This document shows, one piece after another, positions 49,101 to 59,934 of a stretch of DNA of 64,000 bases (position 1 is its first letter; each line of letters starts with the position of its first letter). The stretch comes from Rhyzopertha dominica (lineage: Eukaryota > Arthropoda > Insecta > Coleoptera > Bostrichidae). The notes beneath the pieces are model-generated. The model was given only the letters and a program-made list of their open reading frames with translations. It had not been told where the DNA came from and did not search any database. The position numbers were made by a program, and so were the translations under genes. Where the stretch lies: contig QCXZ01000001.1 in the NCBI GenBank assembly GCA_025024175.1, positions 14,136,001-14,200,000 of the forward strand, read 5' to 3'.

Positions 49101-50883
49101 TGCAATTATAGTGTATTTTTATATATTACACCTACACACATGTTGCACTTCGGCGCTGCTGAACAGGATACCTCACCAAGTCACTACAGTACATCGCAGT
49201 GACTATGACCCATATATGATAATTATTGAATTTTAACAATAGACGAGCAGATGCTCTATTTTTTTTACATCTATAACCAAATTACATTCCTAAGGCCGAC
49301 CAACTGTCTGCACCCGATGTACTAAATTTTATGAACATATGTTTTTTCAAAATCTACATAAAACATTCAAATGAAACAAAATTATACTATAATTATATAA
49401 TTACTCTATACAGGGTCCGCCACCTAAAACTCCCCAGGATCGTATTTTCTTTGTTTTTTCAGGTACAACCTTATGTTATATGTAAATTGTAGGTCTTTTT
49501 GAACTCTTTAAAAATAGCATAGTGAGGGTCCAAATTTTTTTTTGCAAAATGTGATATTTTACAAATAAAGTTAATATTTGTAAATATTTTTTAACCTTAC
49601 CCCATATAATAAATATTGCTTCATAGTTGGATGCCAATTTTTGTCTTCTTCAATTTGTGTCATTACCATGTATGCGTAATTTTTACTCCTTCTTAGTGAA
49701 AAACAAGAAAAACTAGTCGCCACCATGTTCTGTTATAGGGCCGTTCACTATTTTTTAAGTGTTAGTTTAGTAGCTTATTATGGTACAAATTATGCCTGCA
49801 TACCCATCGCTGCACACAAAACCCCAAAATTTTGAGTAACTTTTAAATAAATCAAGTACAAAGTTCGTTCTAAAGAGAGAGAGGCTAGAAAGCGAAACCC
49901 TGCGATGAGGCTAGTGTGGTTTTCTACATCGCCTACTAGCCTCGTCACGGGGTTTCATTTCCTAGCCTCTCTCTCTTTAGAACGAACTTTGTACTTGATT
50001 TATTTAAAAGTTACTTAAAATTTTTAAGTTTTGTGTGCAGCGATGGGTATGTAGGCAAAATTGTACAGTAATAAGCTACTAAACTAACACTTAAATATTC
50101 TGAATGACCCTATTTAAAGAACATGGCGACGACTAGTTTTTCTTGTTTTTCACTAAGGAGTAAAAATTACGCATACATGGTAATGACACAAATTGAAGAA
50201 GACAAAAATCGGCATTCAACTGTGAAGCAATATTTATTGTACGAGGTAAGGTTAAAAAATATTTACAAAAAATAGCTTTAAACACAAAATATGATAACCT
50301 GCAAAAATTTTTTTGGACACACAACCAATCTATTTTTAAAGAGTTTAAAAAGACCTACAATTTGACATATAACTTAAGGTTGGATGTAAAAAATAAAGAA
50401 AATACGAGCCTGAGGAGTTTTAGGTGGCGGACCCTGTATATAGCATACTAGTTAACTTCGATTTAACAGGAAAAGTTTTAACCAACCTAAGTCTAGATGT
50501 TTAAGTCATACCAAGGTGCTTTCATTTTATGGTTTGAGAACTCTTGGTAACTATAGTACATATTTCATATTTACCTGCACTTGTTGCTGCGCTTCCGCTG
50601 TACCATTAGGTGTGAGAGGTCTGCGTGCTCCATTACTGGCTCCTTGCTGTATCAAGTTTGCATGTGCAGGGTATACCCATGGCGCTACTCCATAATAAGG
50701 TGGCACACCAGCTACGCTGGTGATCAGGTATGGTTCTTGTTGTGGGTTCAATACATAGGGTGGTTGTGGAAATGCCGCCTGCTGCTGCTGTTGTGCTAAA
50801 TATTGCTGCTGTTGCTGCTGAAGTAACTGCAGCTGGGCTGCACTAGGTGTGGCCGCCTGCGTTTGTTGGGACCGGAACAGTTG
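36909..50883 (-). CDS. pum: Pumilio (PUF) RNA-binding translational repressor; gene span, 8 coding exons seen
   Basis: Exons 50883-50575, 48268-48031, 47258-47136, 42923-42512, 41132-40712, 40647-40458, 39622-39454 and 37161-36909 join without phase conflict into 704 codons plus stop. Pumilio binds 3' UTR UGUANAUA and recruits Nanos, Brat and CCR4-NOT for repression and decay. Seen: polyQ/Ala/Pro-rich N-terminal regions; [13 protein letters not shown], conserved before the [24 protein letters not shown]; then eight PUF repeats with recognition triplets S/R/Q, N/Y/Q, C/R/Q, N/H/Q, C/R/Q, N/Y/Q, S/N/E, N/Y/Q (repeats 1-8), the canonical code. The C-terminus ends [11 protein letters not shown]. 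The longest PUM isoforms have several hundred more N-terminal residues; those exons are not recognisable here and may lie beyond 64000. A candidate short-isoform start is at 51707-51718. Confidence 0.95.
37162..39453 (-). other. pumilio intron before last exon
   Basis: 2.3-kb GT-AG intron. AT-rich. The tacagggtgagtca motif at about 37291 looks like a mariner end, but no partner end was found. Confidence 0.85.
39454..39622 (-). CDS. pum: pumilio exon, PUF repeat 7
   Basis: Acceptor ATTTTTAG/AA, donor ACAA/GTAAGT. Encodes [12 protein letters not shown] then [17 protein letters not shown], repeat 7 with S/N/E reading G2. Split codons at both ends match neighbours. Confidence 0.95.
39623..40457 (-). 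other. pumilio intron
   Basis: 835-nt GT-AG intron; nothing recognised inside. Confidence 0.85.
40458..40647 (-). CDS. pum: pumilio exon, PUF repeats 5-6
   Basis: Acceptor TTCTCTCACAG/TTT, donor CTGG/GTGAGT. Encodes [19 protein letters not shown] and [11 protein letters not shown] (repeat 5, C/R/Q) and [11 protein letters not shown] (repeat 6, N/Y/Q). Confidence 0.95.
40712..41132 (-). CDS. pum: pumilio exon, PUF repeats 1-4
   Basis: Acceptor CCTTTCTTGCAG/A, donor CCAG/GTAGAA; separated from the next exon by a 64-nt intron. Encodes [20 protein letters not shown] (repeat 1), [14 protein letters not shown] (2), [13 protein letters not shown] (3) and [13 protein letters not shown] (4). Confidence 0.95.
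41523..41635. repeat. Dispersed repeat, copy 1
   Basis: Shares an interrupted match of about 110 bp with 54303-54412 (for example ATCTTTG.CATCT.TCATG and TTCAAAATCT.AC.GGTAG). Family unknown; too diverged for an age estimate by eye. Confidence 0.45.
41983..42163. repeat. Small inverted-repeat element (~180 bp)
   Basis: ttctgaaactggcagg on the left and cctgccagtttctagaa on the right, about 150 bp apart. Possible MITE; no clear target duplication. Confidence 0.35.
42512..42923 (-). CDS. pum: pumilio exon upstream of the PUM homology domain
   Basis: Acceptor TTCATATAG/GT, donor TTAAG/GTGAGT. Encodes a Ser/Pro-rich linker with [22 protein letters not shown] and the conserved [13 protein letters not shown], ending [19 protein letters not shown] at the start of the RNA-binding domain. 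Confidence 0.93.
43373..43759 (+). mobile_element. TIR element carrying a broken THAP domain
   Basis: Ends TTAGGCATTCCAA (43373-43385) and its complement TTGGAATGCCTAA (43747-43759) enclose 387 bp. From an ATG at about 43531 the frame reads [19 protein letters not shown], the first half of a THAP zinc finger (C-x4-C). After a frameshift it continues [20 protein letters not shown] and TAIKRDN, the second half. The closing C-x2-HF is not recognisable. THAP domains are transposase DNA-binding domains. The superfamily is unclear: the TTA/TAA ends could suit PIF or Kolobok relatives. Confidence 0.6.
44221..44697 (+). pseudogene. Crypton-like tyrosine-recombinase pseudogene
   Basis: Across three frames the translation follows an insect tyrosine-recombinase-like family: [17 protein letters not shown] (arm-binding region); then [52 protein letters not shown], a TKTN-like piece and [13 protein letters not shown]. 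In intact relatives the stretch after 'KVALIFGI' carries the first catalytic Arg (RREEL-like); here it reads [10 protein letters not shown], so the active site is lost. Family recognised from memory of related insect sequences; Crypton assignment is tentative. Confidence 0.55.
44981..45676 (+). mobile_element. mariner-like (IS630/Tc1) transposon remnant
   Basis: TA duplications (44979-44980, 45677-45678) bound ends CAGGGTGGGGCAGTCAAAC and the complement GTTTGACTGTCC ... CCCTACCCTAG; the right end has about 18 extra bases. Inside, plus-strand scraps of an IS630/mariner transposase N-terminus remain: [33 protein letters not shown] (helix-turn-helix), then [17 protein letters not shown] and [14 protein letters not shown] in another frame. 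The catalytic DDE/D core is missing. Confidence 0.7.
46338..46428. repeat. 91-nt imperfect hairpin in pumilio intron
   Basis: Arms CTGAAGCAGTAGTTTTAATT... and the inverted ...ATTAAAAACTACTTCAG pair over about 28 bp with small bulges, leaving a loop of about 25 nt. The size and shape resemble a miRNA precursor, but a MITE relic is equally possible. No known miRNA seed was recognised. Confidence 0.4.
47136..47258 (-). CDS. pum: pumilio exon, low-complexity linker
   Basis: Acceptor CGGGTGTTAG/GT, donor TACAG/GTAACT. 123 nt with split Gly codons at both ends. Encodes [16 protein letters not shown] and [18 protein letters not shown], like the SSSLG-rich linker in other Pumilio proteins. Confidence 0.85.
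47259..48030 (-). other. pumilio intron
   Basis: 772-nt GT-AG intron; nothing recognised inside. Confidence 0.8.
48031..48268 (-). CDS. pum: pumilio exon, N-terminal repressor region
   Basis: Acceptor TTACTTCCAG/CCT, donor AGTG/GTAAGT. Encodes [34 protein letters not shown]. It aligns with the 'APAAYYDQTGALVV...VRLVAPAPVI' segment of PUM1. Confidence 0.92.
48397..48552. mobile_element. MITE with GGGGCCGTTGCAC-type ends
   Basis: Left end GGGCTGGTTGTACAAACACG and right end ...CACAACGGCCCC-type complement (GTTGTGCAACGGCCCC) bracket arms sharing ATCAATTTGAT and GATCAAACCATG. It resembles the Harbinger MITE at 28203-28378 at the termini only. More diverged; target duplication unclear. Confidence 0.65.
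49411..50436. mobile_element. Foldback Tc1/mariner-type element, 1,026 bp, in pumilio intron
   Basis: Ends CAGGGTCCGCCACCTAAAAC and the complement GTTTTAGGTGGCGGACCCTG, flanked by TA duplications (49409-49410, 50437-50438). The two halves are inverted copies over almost the whole length, meeting near 49930. The central GTACAAAGTTCGTTCTAAAG and its partner are identical over tens of bases, while outer parts differ by scattered changes. The right end lies about 139 bp from an exon. No transposase. Confidence 0.9.
50575..50883 (-). CDS. pum: pumilio exon, polyQ N-terminal region
   Basis: Acceptor TATCTTCTCTTGCAG/CAA, donor GTGCAG/GTAAAT; 103 codons in phase 0. Encodes QLFRSQQTQ, two glutamine runs (six and five Q), [19 protein letters not shown] and RRPLTPNG, matching PUM1 'QQLFQR...PHQYYGVTPWGV...RPLTPN'. 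CAG/CAA runs could vary in length. Confidence 0.93.
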
Positions 50884-51706
50884 CTGCAAGAGAAGATAAA
50901 AATTTAGTATTACTAAAAGATACGGTAATAATAAAGAGATATAAAATAACCAGTATTTTGATTTTCTTAATTATAACTAACTACAGTGTTTGAGACTTTG
51001 TTAATTATAATTGCAGTTTTCTATTTTTCAGAAACCGAGCAAAAAGACCTTTCTTGCAAATGTATGAACAAGAAATGGTAATGAGAAATCATAACAATAA
51101 TAAAAATTAAAACAAAATCTGGAAATCTTTGCATAGCAAGTCATATAATATGCATGTTCATTTAGTAATAATAATAATAATAATAATTACTGTGATAAAT
51201 AAGTACTTTTGTTTCTTATCTGACATTGAAATAAGAGTTTTGGGTGATAGAATGCGAGCGTTAAGCATGTTGGAAGAATCACAATTACATTGTTGTTCCA
51301 CACAGCTTTAAAATTAGTGTTTTCCCAAAACACAGAGAATGGAATTTCTGCAATAGGAAACGGAATAAACTTCAATTGCCTACAAAGACAGACGAAAAAA
51401 TCGTGAAAATGTTAAAACAGAATAAAAGAAGTCTAAGTAAGACTGTTCGACATAACATTTAATCTTTAGTGAAGGCAACAGCGATATGCTTACATATTAG
51501 ATATTACGTATATGATGTAATTTCAGAAATACGTGGTGTAAAAACTTTGTCGTCAGAAAATGAAGACAAGCCAAAAATTAAACCATAACTTTTAGTCATT
51601 TTAAGTACAAAACGACGATTGCGAACCTTAAAAACATAAGGCGTTGTATAAGTACTACAAATAAAGCAGTATTTCAAATTTTACCCTTTGGGAATTTTGA
51701 ACTTAC

Positions 51707-51718
51707 ACGCGTTTTCAT
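51707..51718 (-). CDS. pum: Candidate alternative first coding exon of pumilio (short isoform)
   Basis: ATG AAA ACG CGT followed directly by a strong donor GTAAGT (51706-51701). This is phase 0, exactly what the exon at 50883 needs, giving MKTR-QLFR... and a 708-aa protein. G at -3 is favourable and an in-frame TAA lies 27-29 nt upstream, so the ATG would be the true start. The start of the exon and a promoter are not defined. Short Pumilio isoforms lacking the N-terminus exist in other animals. It may be chance. Confidence 0.4.
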
Positions 51719-51739
51719 CTCGCACCACGCCACCGGCAA

Positions 51740-54700
51740 TCTAGTTTACGTCTTCGAATATTTACAATATCTATAAACCCGTCTTCATACCAATTATACC
51801 GTACTAAATGCAGTCTGGTTCTAATTTGTACACAACCTATAATATTTAAAATTAGCAAGGTAAACGGATTCGAATGCTCTAAGTGACTTTCTCGCCTAAA
51901 GAAAATAGTTTTCGGTGAAATGATGCATAGCACGCCAAAAATCTATCGCTGGATACTGTTATCTATGACGTAATTTGAAGAATCGCCGTGTGATCAATGA
52001 ATAAAAGGAAAATTATTCGTTTAAGATCAAATATGGGATGGCATTCGATAAAAAGTGTAATAAAGTTTCCCAATCACTTTTACCACTATAACGGCAAAAT
52101 AATGTTCATACAGCCCGACGCGGATGCCTTTGTTATAAAAATTTATTTACCAGCATAACACTGATGCTTTCCTTCGTTATCAGATACAGTGATAAGAAGT
52201 GTACAATTCTAGAAACTAACTTTTAATACGTACATACATACAATGACTACAGTGTTAATATAACTCTCAATAGAAGGCAATGAAATTAATTTATCTCTCT
52301 AAAGATATTAGCTAATTACAGATGGTGTAAATGCATCGTGGCCAACGTTAGTCACGAAATAGAAAATCATACGTATTAACATCTTAGGTCACGTGTAAAT
52401 CGATGGCTTTGATTAGTCAAAATCAAGGAATACAGCAAGAGAAAATATACATATGTCGATATGCGCGTATTATTTGAATAGTATCAATGAAACTTATGGC
52501 AACAATGTAAAACACTATCATATTAGCATTCTTACACTAGTACTCATCGGTGCCATGTTAAGTTGGTGCAGAGACTTAATGAATAGTAACTCCTCAATAA
52601 AGCAAATTATTGCAGACTAACTAGCAATTAAGTCAATTAAGAGATCAATTAAATGCATTAATAAACGCTGCGATTACAAACTGGAAGCTGAAGAAAAGCA
52701 ATTCTTTTGTTAAATAACAGTTCAGAACAATTAGTTATAATTAGTGGGAAAAAATGAACTCGATATTATAAAGAGAATAAGACCTGGTGTAATCAGTAGA
52801 AGTTGAAAACGCCCCTATCTGCAAAGTTCGCTTATAAAGCGACCACTACGTTATTCAGTAGCATAATTTTGATGACAAACGATAATCAATCGAGTGCACC
52901 TGCCAACAAATAGAATATGTCGAATCTGTGAATTCCGCATATAAATTCCTTTAAAACAGTTTGTAAAATTGGCGCCTGCGGATCAGGCAACTAGACCGAC
53001 GATTCGTGACTTTTGCGTGGTTCTGATGACCTTCGGGCATTATCGATCAATTGGTCGAATGTTCTCGAAGTTTCGAGATGAGTATGAGTACATTAGGGAA
53101 CCATCGACGGGACCAATGAACAGTGCAAGAGTCTGATTTAAAAATGAGTGAAAGAAGTGAACTATGTATTCTAAAGTAATTTAACTGCTAGATAATTCAG
53201 TATAAAGTTCTTAATAGTGGTTTACTGCATTTGTAGTGTTCTAAATAGTAGCGTTTTGAACTAGTTGTGTTTGGAGTTGGTGAATTTCAGTACAAGTGTG
53301 TAAATAAAGGAAAGCTAAGTCGGAAATCCGCATTTTTCCAACCTGTACACGTAACAATAAGATATATGAAGTTATTAGAAATACAATAAAATATAATTTT
53401 TTCATCTACAATAGTTAACCACATTAACAAATGCAGGCCTTGATTAAAACAACTTACACCAAAGTTTTAAGTACTAAATTCATTACAATTTACTACAATA
53501 TCGTTGGACAAAAGCACCTGGTAACTAGAATGAGAGAGAAACCCCGAATTACGGTTCGCTTGTTTCAAGATTTATAGATATGTTCCCTAGCAATTAACGA
53601 GATGTAAGTGGCATGCACGTTAAATTGGGTCAAGCTTGTGTTTCTGGCAAACATAACAAGATTATCTGTCGAGTTCCTTTGAGACACAACACTTGTCACT
53701 CTAATTAGCTACAAAGCGCAATTCTCAAACAACCTGCGAGATGCCCGATTATTTTCTAGCGCGATTCGTCGTCTGCCGCTTCAATTTCAAAACGTATTCG
53801 AACGCCAAGAAATACAGTCGTTTATTTTTAAATCAACAACCGGCCATCCGCGGAGCCCTTTAATCCCCATCCATTTACTGTTTTGATTTAAAACTATGCG
53901 GTGTTCGTTTTGATCTAATATACGGTTATTTCGGTTTTATCGTGCACGTGCATAAATTAAGTGGATCCACCAATAGCGGCGTTCGACAATAATGCGTCGT
54001 AAATTTCGAAGGTGTTGCGCTGGATTTAATAAAACACAAAATTTATTGGCTGACGTACTTTAGGGCTACTTCGCTAAAGCTGTCTGTCAAACTCGATCGC
54101 AAATCAATTCTGAGTTAATTAATATAAGCATACGGTACACACTGATGACGCCGTGATGAGGCTGTAGATTAAAATTAAGTACCGTTTAAGACAAGCGACT
54201 TCCCGATTGTGAAGACAGACGGCTGTGAATGCTCAGCTTGAAACGTATAAAATAATCACGGTGTATTTCTAAGCATTTTATTACATCTTTCGTTTACGTT
54301 AAGACTACGGATAAACTACTAGCGATAACGATCTTTGCCATCTCTCATGTTACACAAGTGCGTCCTTTAGATACGTTCAAAATCTGACCGGTAGGTGGTG
54401 GCAGCTTACAGCTTAACAATTAATTATTCTTATTATCATATTGACAATATGGGAAGGTTATTTTTGTGATTAAAAAAGCTGATAAAGGAAAAAACGACAT
54501 TGCTTTTTATGATTTTCAATTTTTTTTGTCATTTGTTTCTTATTCACGATGAAACATTATAATTATCATGCAATAGAAAGACTTGTGCGAGTTTTTAACT
54601 TCAGCTCTTAATACAATACGAGCAAGTTAAAACACGAAATAGGTAGTGCTCTATGTTTATTTAATTAAATACCGTTTCACAAGTTCCATTTATCTTTTAG

Positions 54701-56490
54701 ATTTGCAATTAAGTACTGCTATTATAAGATACTTTTATACTTAAAGCATTAAATTGANCGGTTGGTATTTCCAGTTTTATAACTTAGTTGAAATAAAAAT
54801 AAAATCTGACGTGAACTCCGTAAACATCAAACTGTACCACATTGTCGTTCAGCTTGTTCAAAATTTATCCACCTGTCATGAGGCGCCACCTATCTCTAAT
54901 CCGTAAGAACTTGAAATGGCTTACAGCCATGTGGACGTTAGGATTGTTCTTAGTGGAGCTATCCGTAATTAGGATACAGCACGATATATACCATGTATCT
55001 ATAAAATTTAATGAAAACGTGTTAATTCTAACTATAATAAACTGAAATAGGGTATACGGCTTGTGAGCTAATGCAACCCACTGTTTTATTGTTATAACAG
55101 TTTTCAATTTGTGCTACATAACAAAGTGCCCTGTCTGCTGAAATTTTCCAGTGTAAGCAACGTAATGTCGTCTTTGAGCATGAATTATTTTTATAAAGTG
55201 ACTGTATAATGTCATTTATTTTTCGATATCTGCAAATTCCACACGTATATTCGTTCCAGTTATACCTACATTCTTTTGCAATTACACAACTGCAACGTAT
55301 GCATCCAGATTTACACATGCGAATTTCATAATGGGCAATGAATTTTAAAATCCTGTAAAACCTATTTCACGATTACTTCTTGGTATTTTACCTTGTATAA
55401 ATTGGCCTAATCAATGAAATTTAGGTATGTATACAAGAATTAAAATTGAAATTTTCTAAACACAAAGGGAAATATAGTATTGTTCTGAGCTGTACAAGAA
55501 TTTTATGTATTTAGTTATACTATATAATACTAGTAGGTGGAAAATAATTTTTTACCGTTCCGTATCCGAAGTCAGTCTGTGTTTAAATTTATTTTTGCGT
55601 ATTCTTTCTTAATTAATTTAAGTTTAATTTCAGTCACAGTTATGTTAGTTAGCTTAGTATATTTATATATTTAGTTTTCACATGCCATACATAATATTGT
55701 GTGGTATTTCAAAAATTAGCTTAGAGAAATTTTGATCTCCAAACTTCCGGCTTTTAGTTGAAAATTTACTAAAGCTATAGCTAACTAGATATCAGGACCA
55801 ACGAATGCCTAATAGCTGTTTCATTCCAGTAGCCATGAATAGTTTTGCGATCCGAAACCGTGAACCAGTGCTTTCATAGTCTGATAACTGCAATTATTTG
55901 TAGTTTTTGATAACGGCACGCGGTTACCCAAGCGTACAATCTTAAAACTGTCGTGCCGGTCACATAATCCAGCCTGAGGAACGTTGACTTGCCGCACTAA
56001 TGACTGTCATCAAACCAAGTACAGAGTAAAATGGTGTGCATAAGGCAACATGCATAATCATAGGGTAACCTGGAGAGTTATTTCAGTTGCCTAACAAATG
56101 GCGGAAGGAACTAAGTAGTGTTGTTTTATTAAAAACACCAGTAAAACTTTTAATCTAGAGGTAGAGAACCAGTCTATGCCACTGCAAAGAGAAGTAATTG
56201 CGTACTTGTTGCTTGTTTTAAGGAAACGTTTCTTCTACTAATAAAACGTCGGTTCCCTTGAATACATTTATCTTGGTTGGTCGCGTCGATATAATGATTT
56301 ATTTCAATGATTGTTAATTGTTTTTATCGAGTACCTATATTACTGCTAACGTAACAGACAACTACTGTGAATAAACGATTTCCTGTTTTGTAATGAATTT
56401 TTAATCTATTATTAACAGGTAAAAAGTTTTAACTATTAAACGTGCACAAAAATCGTCACTAACCACAATTATAGAATTAATAATACACAC
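51740..56490. other. Upstream of short pumilio exon; no gene recognised
   Basis: Non-repetitive, moderately AT-rich sequence, perhaps a pumilio long-isoform intron or promoter region. Only a dispersed repeat (54303-54412) was recognised. Short open frames on both strands have no family resemblance. Confidence 0.5.
54303..54412. repeat. Dispersed repeat, copy 2
   Basis: Counterpart of 41523-41635 in the same orientation. Confidence 0.45.
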
Positions 56491-56496
56491 AAATAT

Positions 56497-57187
56497 CTTA
56501 TTTTACTTCAACATCCAATGGATGGAAAGTACTGTATCACGAAAAAAAAATTTTCAAAAATTTTTATTTGCTCAATCGCTTTAAAATGGCCGAAAACGTA
56601 AAAAAATAAATTTGAGCGAAATAAATTTCTTCTCTGTGTGTCTGTGGTTTTGTGTGTGGACGCGATAGCTTTCAAAAGACAACATATGAACTTGAAATTT
56701 GGCATGCATATAAATCACGACCACTTAAAAAAAAAAACCGGTTTTTCCTAGATATCTCCGAAAATACTCAATTTATTTAAAAAGTGAAAATACCATCAGA
56801 TAGGAAATAAAAATTTTCACAAAAAGTGTTTTAATAAATTTCTCCACAACTTTGACATTTCCGAAATATTTCCAAAAAAATGTATTTTGGACCCTGTCCA
56901 TAGGATTTTTTTTTAATTTTAGTATTATATAATCAAATTTCTGATCGGAAAGCACTCTTGCAATTTTTTGTTAAGTTAATAATTTTCGAGTTATTTGGAA
57001 AAAACAGATTTTAAACATTTATGTATTTTTGCTAGTATCACGAGAACAGATAGAAAATAATGTGTAACTAAAGACAAAAATGCTCAAAACCTGATTACTT
57101 ATCGTATAGTATAAGAAATAAAAGCGTAAATGTCATTTTGACAATTGTATGTGGAAGTATTTATTCAATTTGAAGCAGTTTTTATGC
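56497..57187. repeat. Single arm of the 30-kb foldback family
   Basis: From CATCCAATGGATGGAAAGTA through GGAACATATGAACTTGAAATTTGGC-like sequence, CCATCAGATAGGAAAT, CCTGATTACTTATCGTATA and TAAATGTCATTTTGACAATT, it parallels one arm (about 31160-31750 and inverted 30216-31070). No inverted partner follows, so it is either a half element or the ancestral unit. Confidence 0.7.
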
Positions 57188-57189
57188 TG

Positions 57190-59840
57190 TAAAAATCAGT
57201 AAACAGAATAACTTATTTCTGTCCCGAAATCATACATGCTGATGAGCTGTGAGTGGAATAACTATAAATTATCACATTGTTCTTTCACGCTTTCGCTATT
57301 GAAATGACAGTCAAAATATTAAAGAGACTTTGAGGTAATCTCCAAAATTGCGGCCCAAATGTTTATTAGTAACCAGCACTGTAACCGATTTATTTTTCGA
57401 AAATGATGGGGGTGGTTTTCACTTTCATAACCTTAATTATCTCGATTAACAGATCCATTACGACTGAATATTGCTTCGTCAGAAAGCAATATATAACTGA
57501 TGAATTGTCGACTTCATGTAGGAAGGATCCTTCTGTAATATTACGGGGACCGTCGATTTTTTTATTTCGGCCATACCACTTACATAAGGATTTTGTGGCC
57601 ACTAGTTTCAAAAATGATTATCCTCCGCAGCACCAGAGCATTGTTCTCATAAACCTGCTGAAGCTGTTTTTGGAAACAGATTTTACGCACGTGTCTTATT
57701 TGTAAAACGTTCACCACAAACTCTGGTAGCCAGCAAGAGTGTGCCTTATGCATTCTTCGGGAATAAACGCGAAACAAGAATGATTGTACAAGTTATGAAA
57801 TCAGTAAGAACAAGCAACAATATACAAAACGCGACACTTGTTACGACGGCAGTGGTTAATAACAAACGAAACAATAACGGGCTCTCAGATTTGAAGCAGA
57901 TTTTGATCTTAAAAGGACGGTGTTGTGAAAGCAGTAATTGCAAGGACAATAACAGAGACCCGTAATGTTTGCAACCTTATTTCTTTAATGACTAAGGGTC
58001 ACTTCAGAGCTCAAACGTCTGCGTTAGAATATTAACATTATATTAAGCAGAAATGGTTTTTAAAATCATTATCCTGACCCGGGGCTTATTTTTACAAACC
58101 TGAGATTACTCGTTTTCATACTCGTCAAATACCAGTAAGATCATATTTCTAATTCAGCAAAGAGAGTGGTGTTAACCAGATTTCAGTACTTTTTAAATAA
58201 AATAAAATTAAGTACCTAACTGTCCCTTTTATGTTTACTTACAATCCAAATGCATTTAGTTGAATTCGGAAATTACTCGTGGGCGAAGTCCAAATACTTG
58301 CATCGAATCAAAGACCGCGAGTTATCGATAAAACAGAATCATTATTTCCATAAATCCGGAATAAAAAGCAAATGTGTCAACCATCAAATATATGTTCAGG
58401 ATAGAACAAGTTTTTTCGTGACCTGCTGTTTTATTAACGCTCGCTACTATAATGTTTGCTTTCGAAATACCACATTTAAAATAATTTTCAAATATTTTAT
58501 CAGTATTATTTTCCCACAAGTCGTTACAAGCCGGTCAGAGAGCGTTATCCAAAAATTAATTGTATTAAACTTGAGTCATGAATATTATTATGTCTTCGTA
58601 AGTAGGTACTATACGAACGATATTTTCAGGTCCAAGTTGTAAAGGTTGCCCAACTTTTGGTAACTCAGTCGTTGTCTTTATCGCTGTAAGTTACTTAAAT
58701 TTCTTAAGTGCATACATTTAAAGAATGATCATGCCACCTTTGATACCATTTAGAAAAAATAATTTCAGATACCTGCATGGTAATCTCTTACAGTTGCATA
58801 CAAACAGGTTGGCAGGTATCATTTCAAATATAAGCCAACATGCCGGCGATAATTGTACAATTCGCAATACCACTAGCGTAACTGGATTAATTCAGGATAT
58901 GGGCGTGATGCAATCACTATCGCCTGCCCAGCACCCTTAGGGAAGCGGCTAACCGACGAGGCATGAATTAGAAAGGTGTTGATGTGAAGATAATTACAAG
59001 TGTAACGAGACGGGAATGTGAAATGGCACATTTGAACTACATCATGCTTTGTAGATAGCACTTTTACTCGACAACGATGTCTCCCTTTACTGCCGCCGTA
59101 ATAACATTCACTGTACTGAGGCAATCATAATGCCAGTTGCTGAGTGACATTATCAGTAGGAAAAGACAGGGAAGCGGCAATAAATTATCCCTCCGCCCAT
59201 TCCTACCTTCGTTCATTGTGCAAATTGACTCCTCAATTATTATATTGGTCGGTGAACGCCAGATGGGATCGTTCCGCGGTTTTCCCGAAAGGATTCTTCG
59301 CGTTGCGGTTACACTTCGGCGAACAGGTCTTTGAACTACGTCTGAAATCATAGTGCGCATCACTGCGGGACTAATCCGCGATGAAACATTTCAAATTCTT
59401 ATTTTCACACGCCACATACACCGGCGACAAACAATAATGAGATATTACTTCAAGTCCATCAGATTCCATCATTCGAAGTTGGGACGACTTTTGCACAAAG
59501 CTTGCTGTAAACGTTGAGGTCAAACTCAACGAGATAACCATGGCAAGTCTTAAAATAAGGTGGGAATTGATTCAAATTTTAATAATTGTAGAGTTAATAT
59601 CAGCTTAAAATGGACAACAGGAATGGAGCCGATGTCTATATGTGGTGGCTGTTAATTAGAAAAAGTCATCAATTCTTTGACATAACATTTTAACGTATGC
59701 CGCTTCACAAAACTGTTGGCAAATGAAAGCACAATTAGAAATTCAATTTTTTTTTCGAAATGAGGTGAACATCCGTCGTGATTTAGACAATGAAGTACTG
59801 ATATCATTAAAAATGCCTTACCTAATATTAGCATCTGATC
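57190..59840. other. No gene recognised
   Basis: Several open frames of 60-130 codons on both strands (for example 57403-57705 and 58250-58642, plus) lack any family resemblance or supporting splice context. The patch 58730-59400 is less AT-rich. Confidence 0.4.
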
Positions 59841-59852
59841 CCAACCTAAGTA

Positions 59853-59930
59853 CAGTCGGCTTCACGGATAATACGACAGTCTATTAGGGATGCATGGTGC
59901 GCTGCGATTCATTATCCGTGAAGCCGACTG
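59853..59930. mobile_element. 78-bp mini-MITE (Tc1/mariner type)
   Basis: CAGTCGGCTTCACGGATAAT at the left end, its exact 20-bp complement at the right, TA on both sides (59851-59852, 59931-59932). Too small for anything but a MITE; perfect arms imply youth. Confidence 0.75.
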
Positions 59931-59934
59931 TACA

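Larger units (their letters stand above)
48269..50574 (-). other. pumilio intron with MITE and long foldback
   Basis: 2.3-kb GT-AG intron, more than half of which is two inverted-repeat elements (48397-48552 and 49411-50436). Confidence 0.85.

Noticed and set aside
55028..55318. Cysteine-rich minus-strand frame (CKSGCIRCSC...)
   Set aside because: Cys spacing fits no known zinc finger or secreted-peptide pattern and no signal peptide or exon context was seen.
57403..57705. Plus-strand frame of 100 codons starting with a hydrophobic stretch
   Set aside because: No family resemblance, no splice or promoter context, overlaps an equally long antisense frame.
58250..58642. Plus-strand frame of 130 codons
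   Set aside because: Length is notable, but composition is AT-driven (many F, I, Y, N, K) and no motif is recognised.
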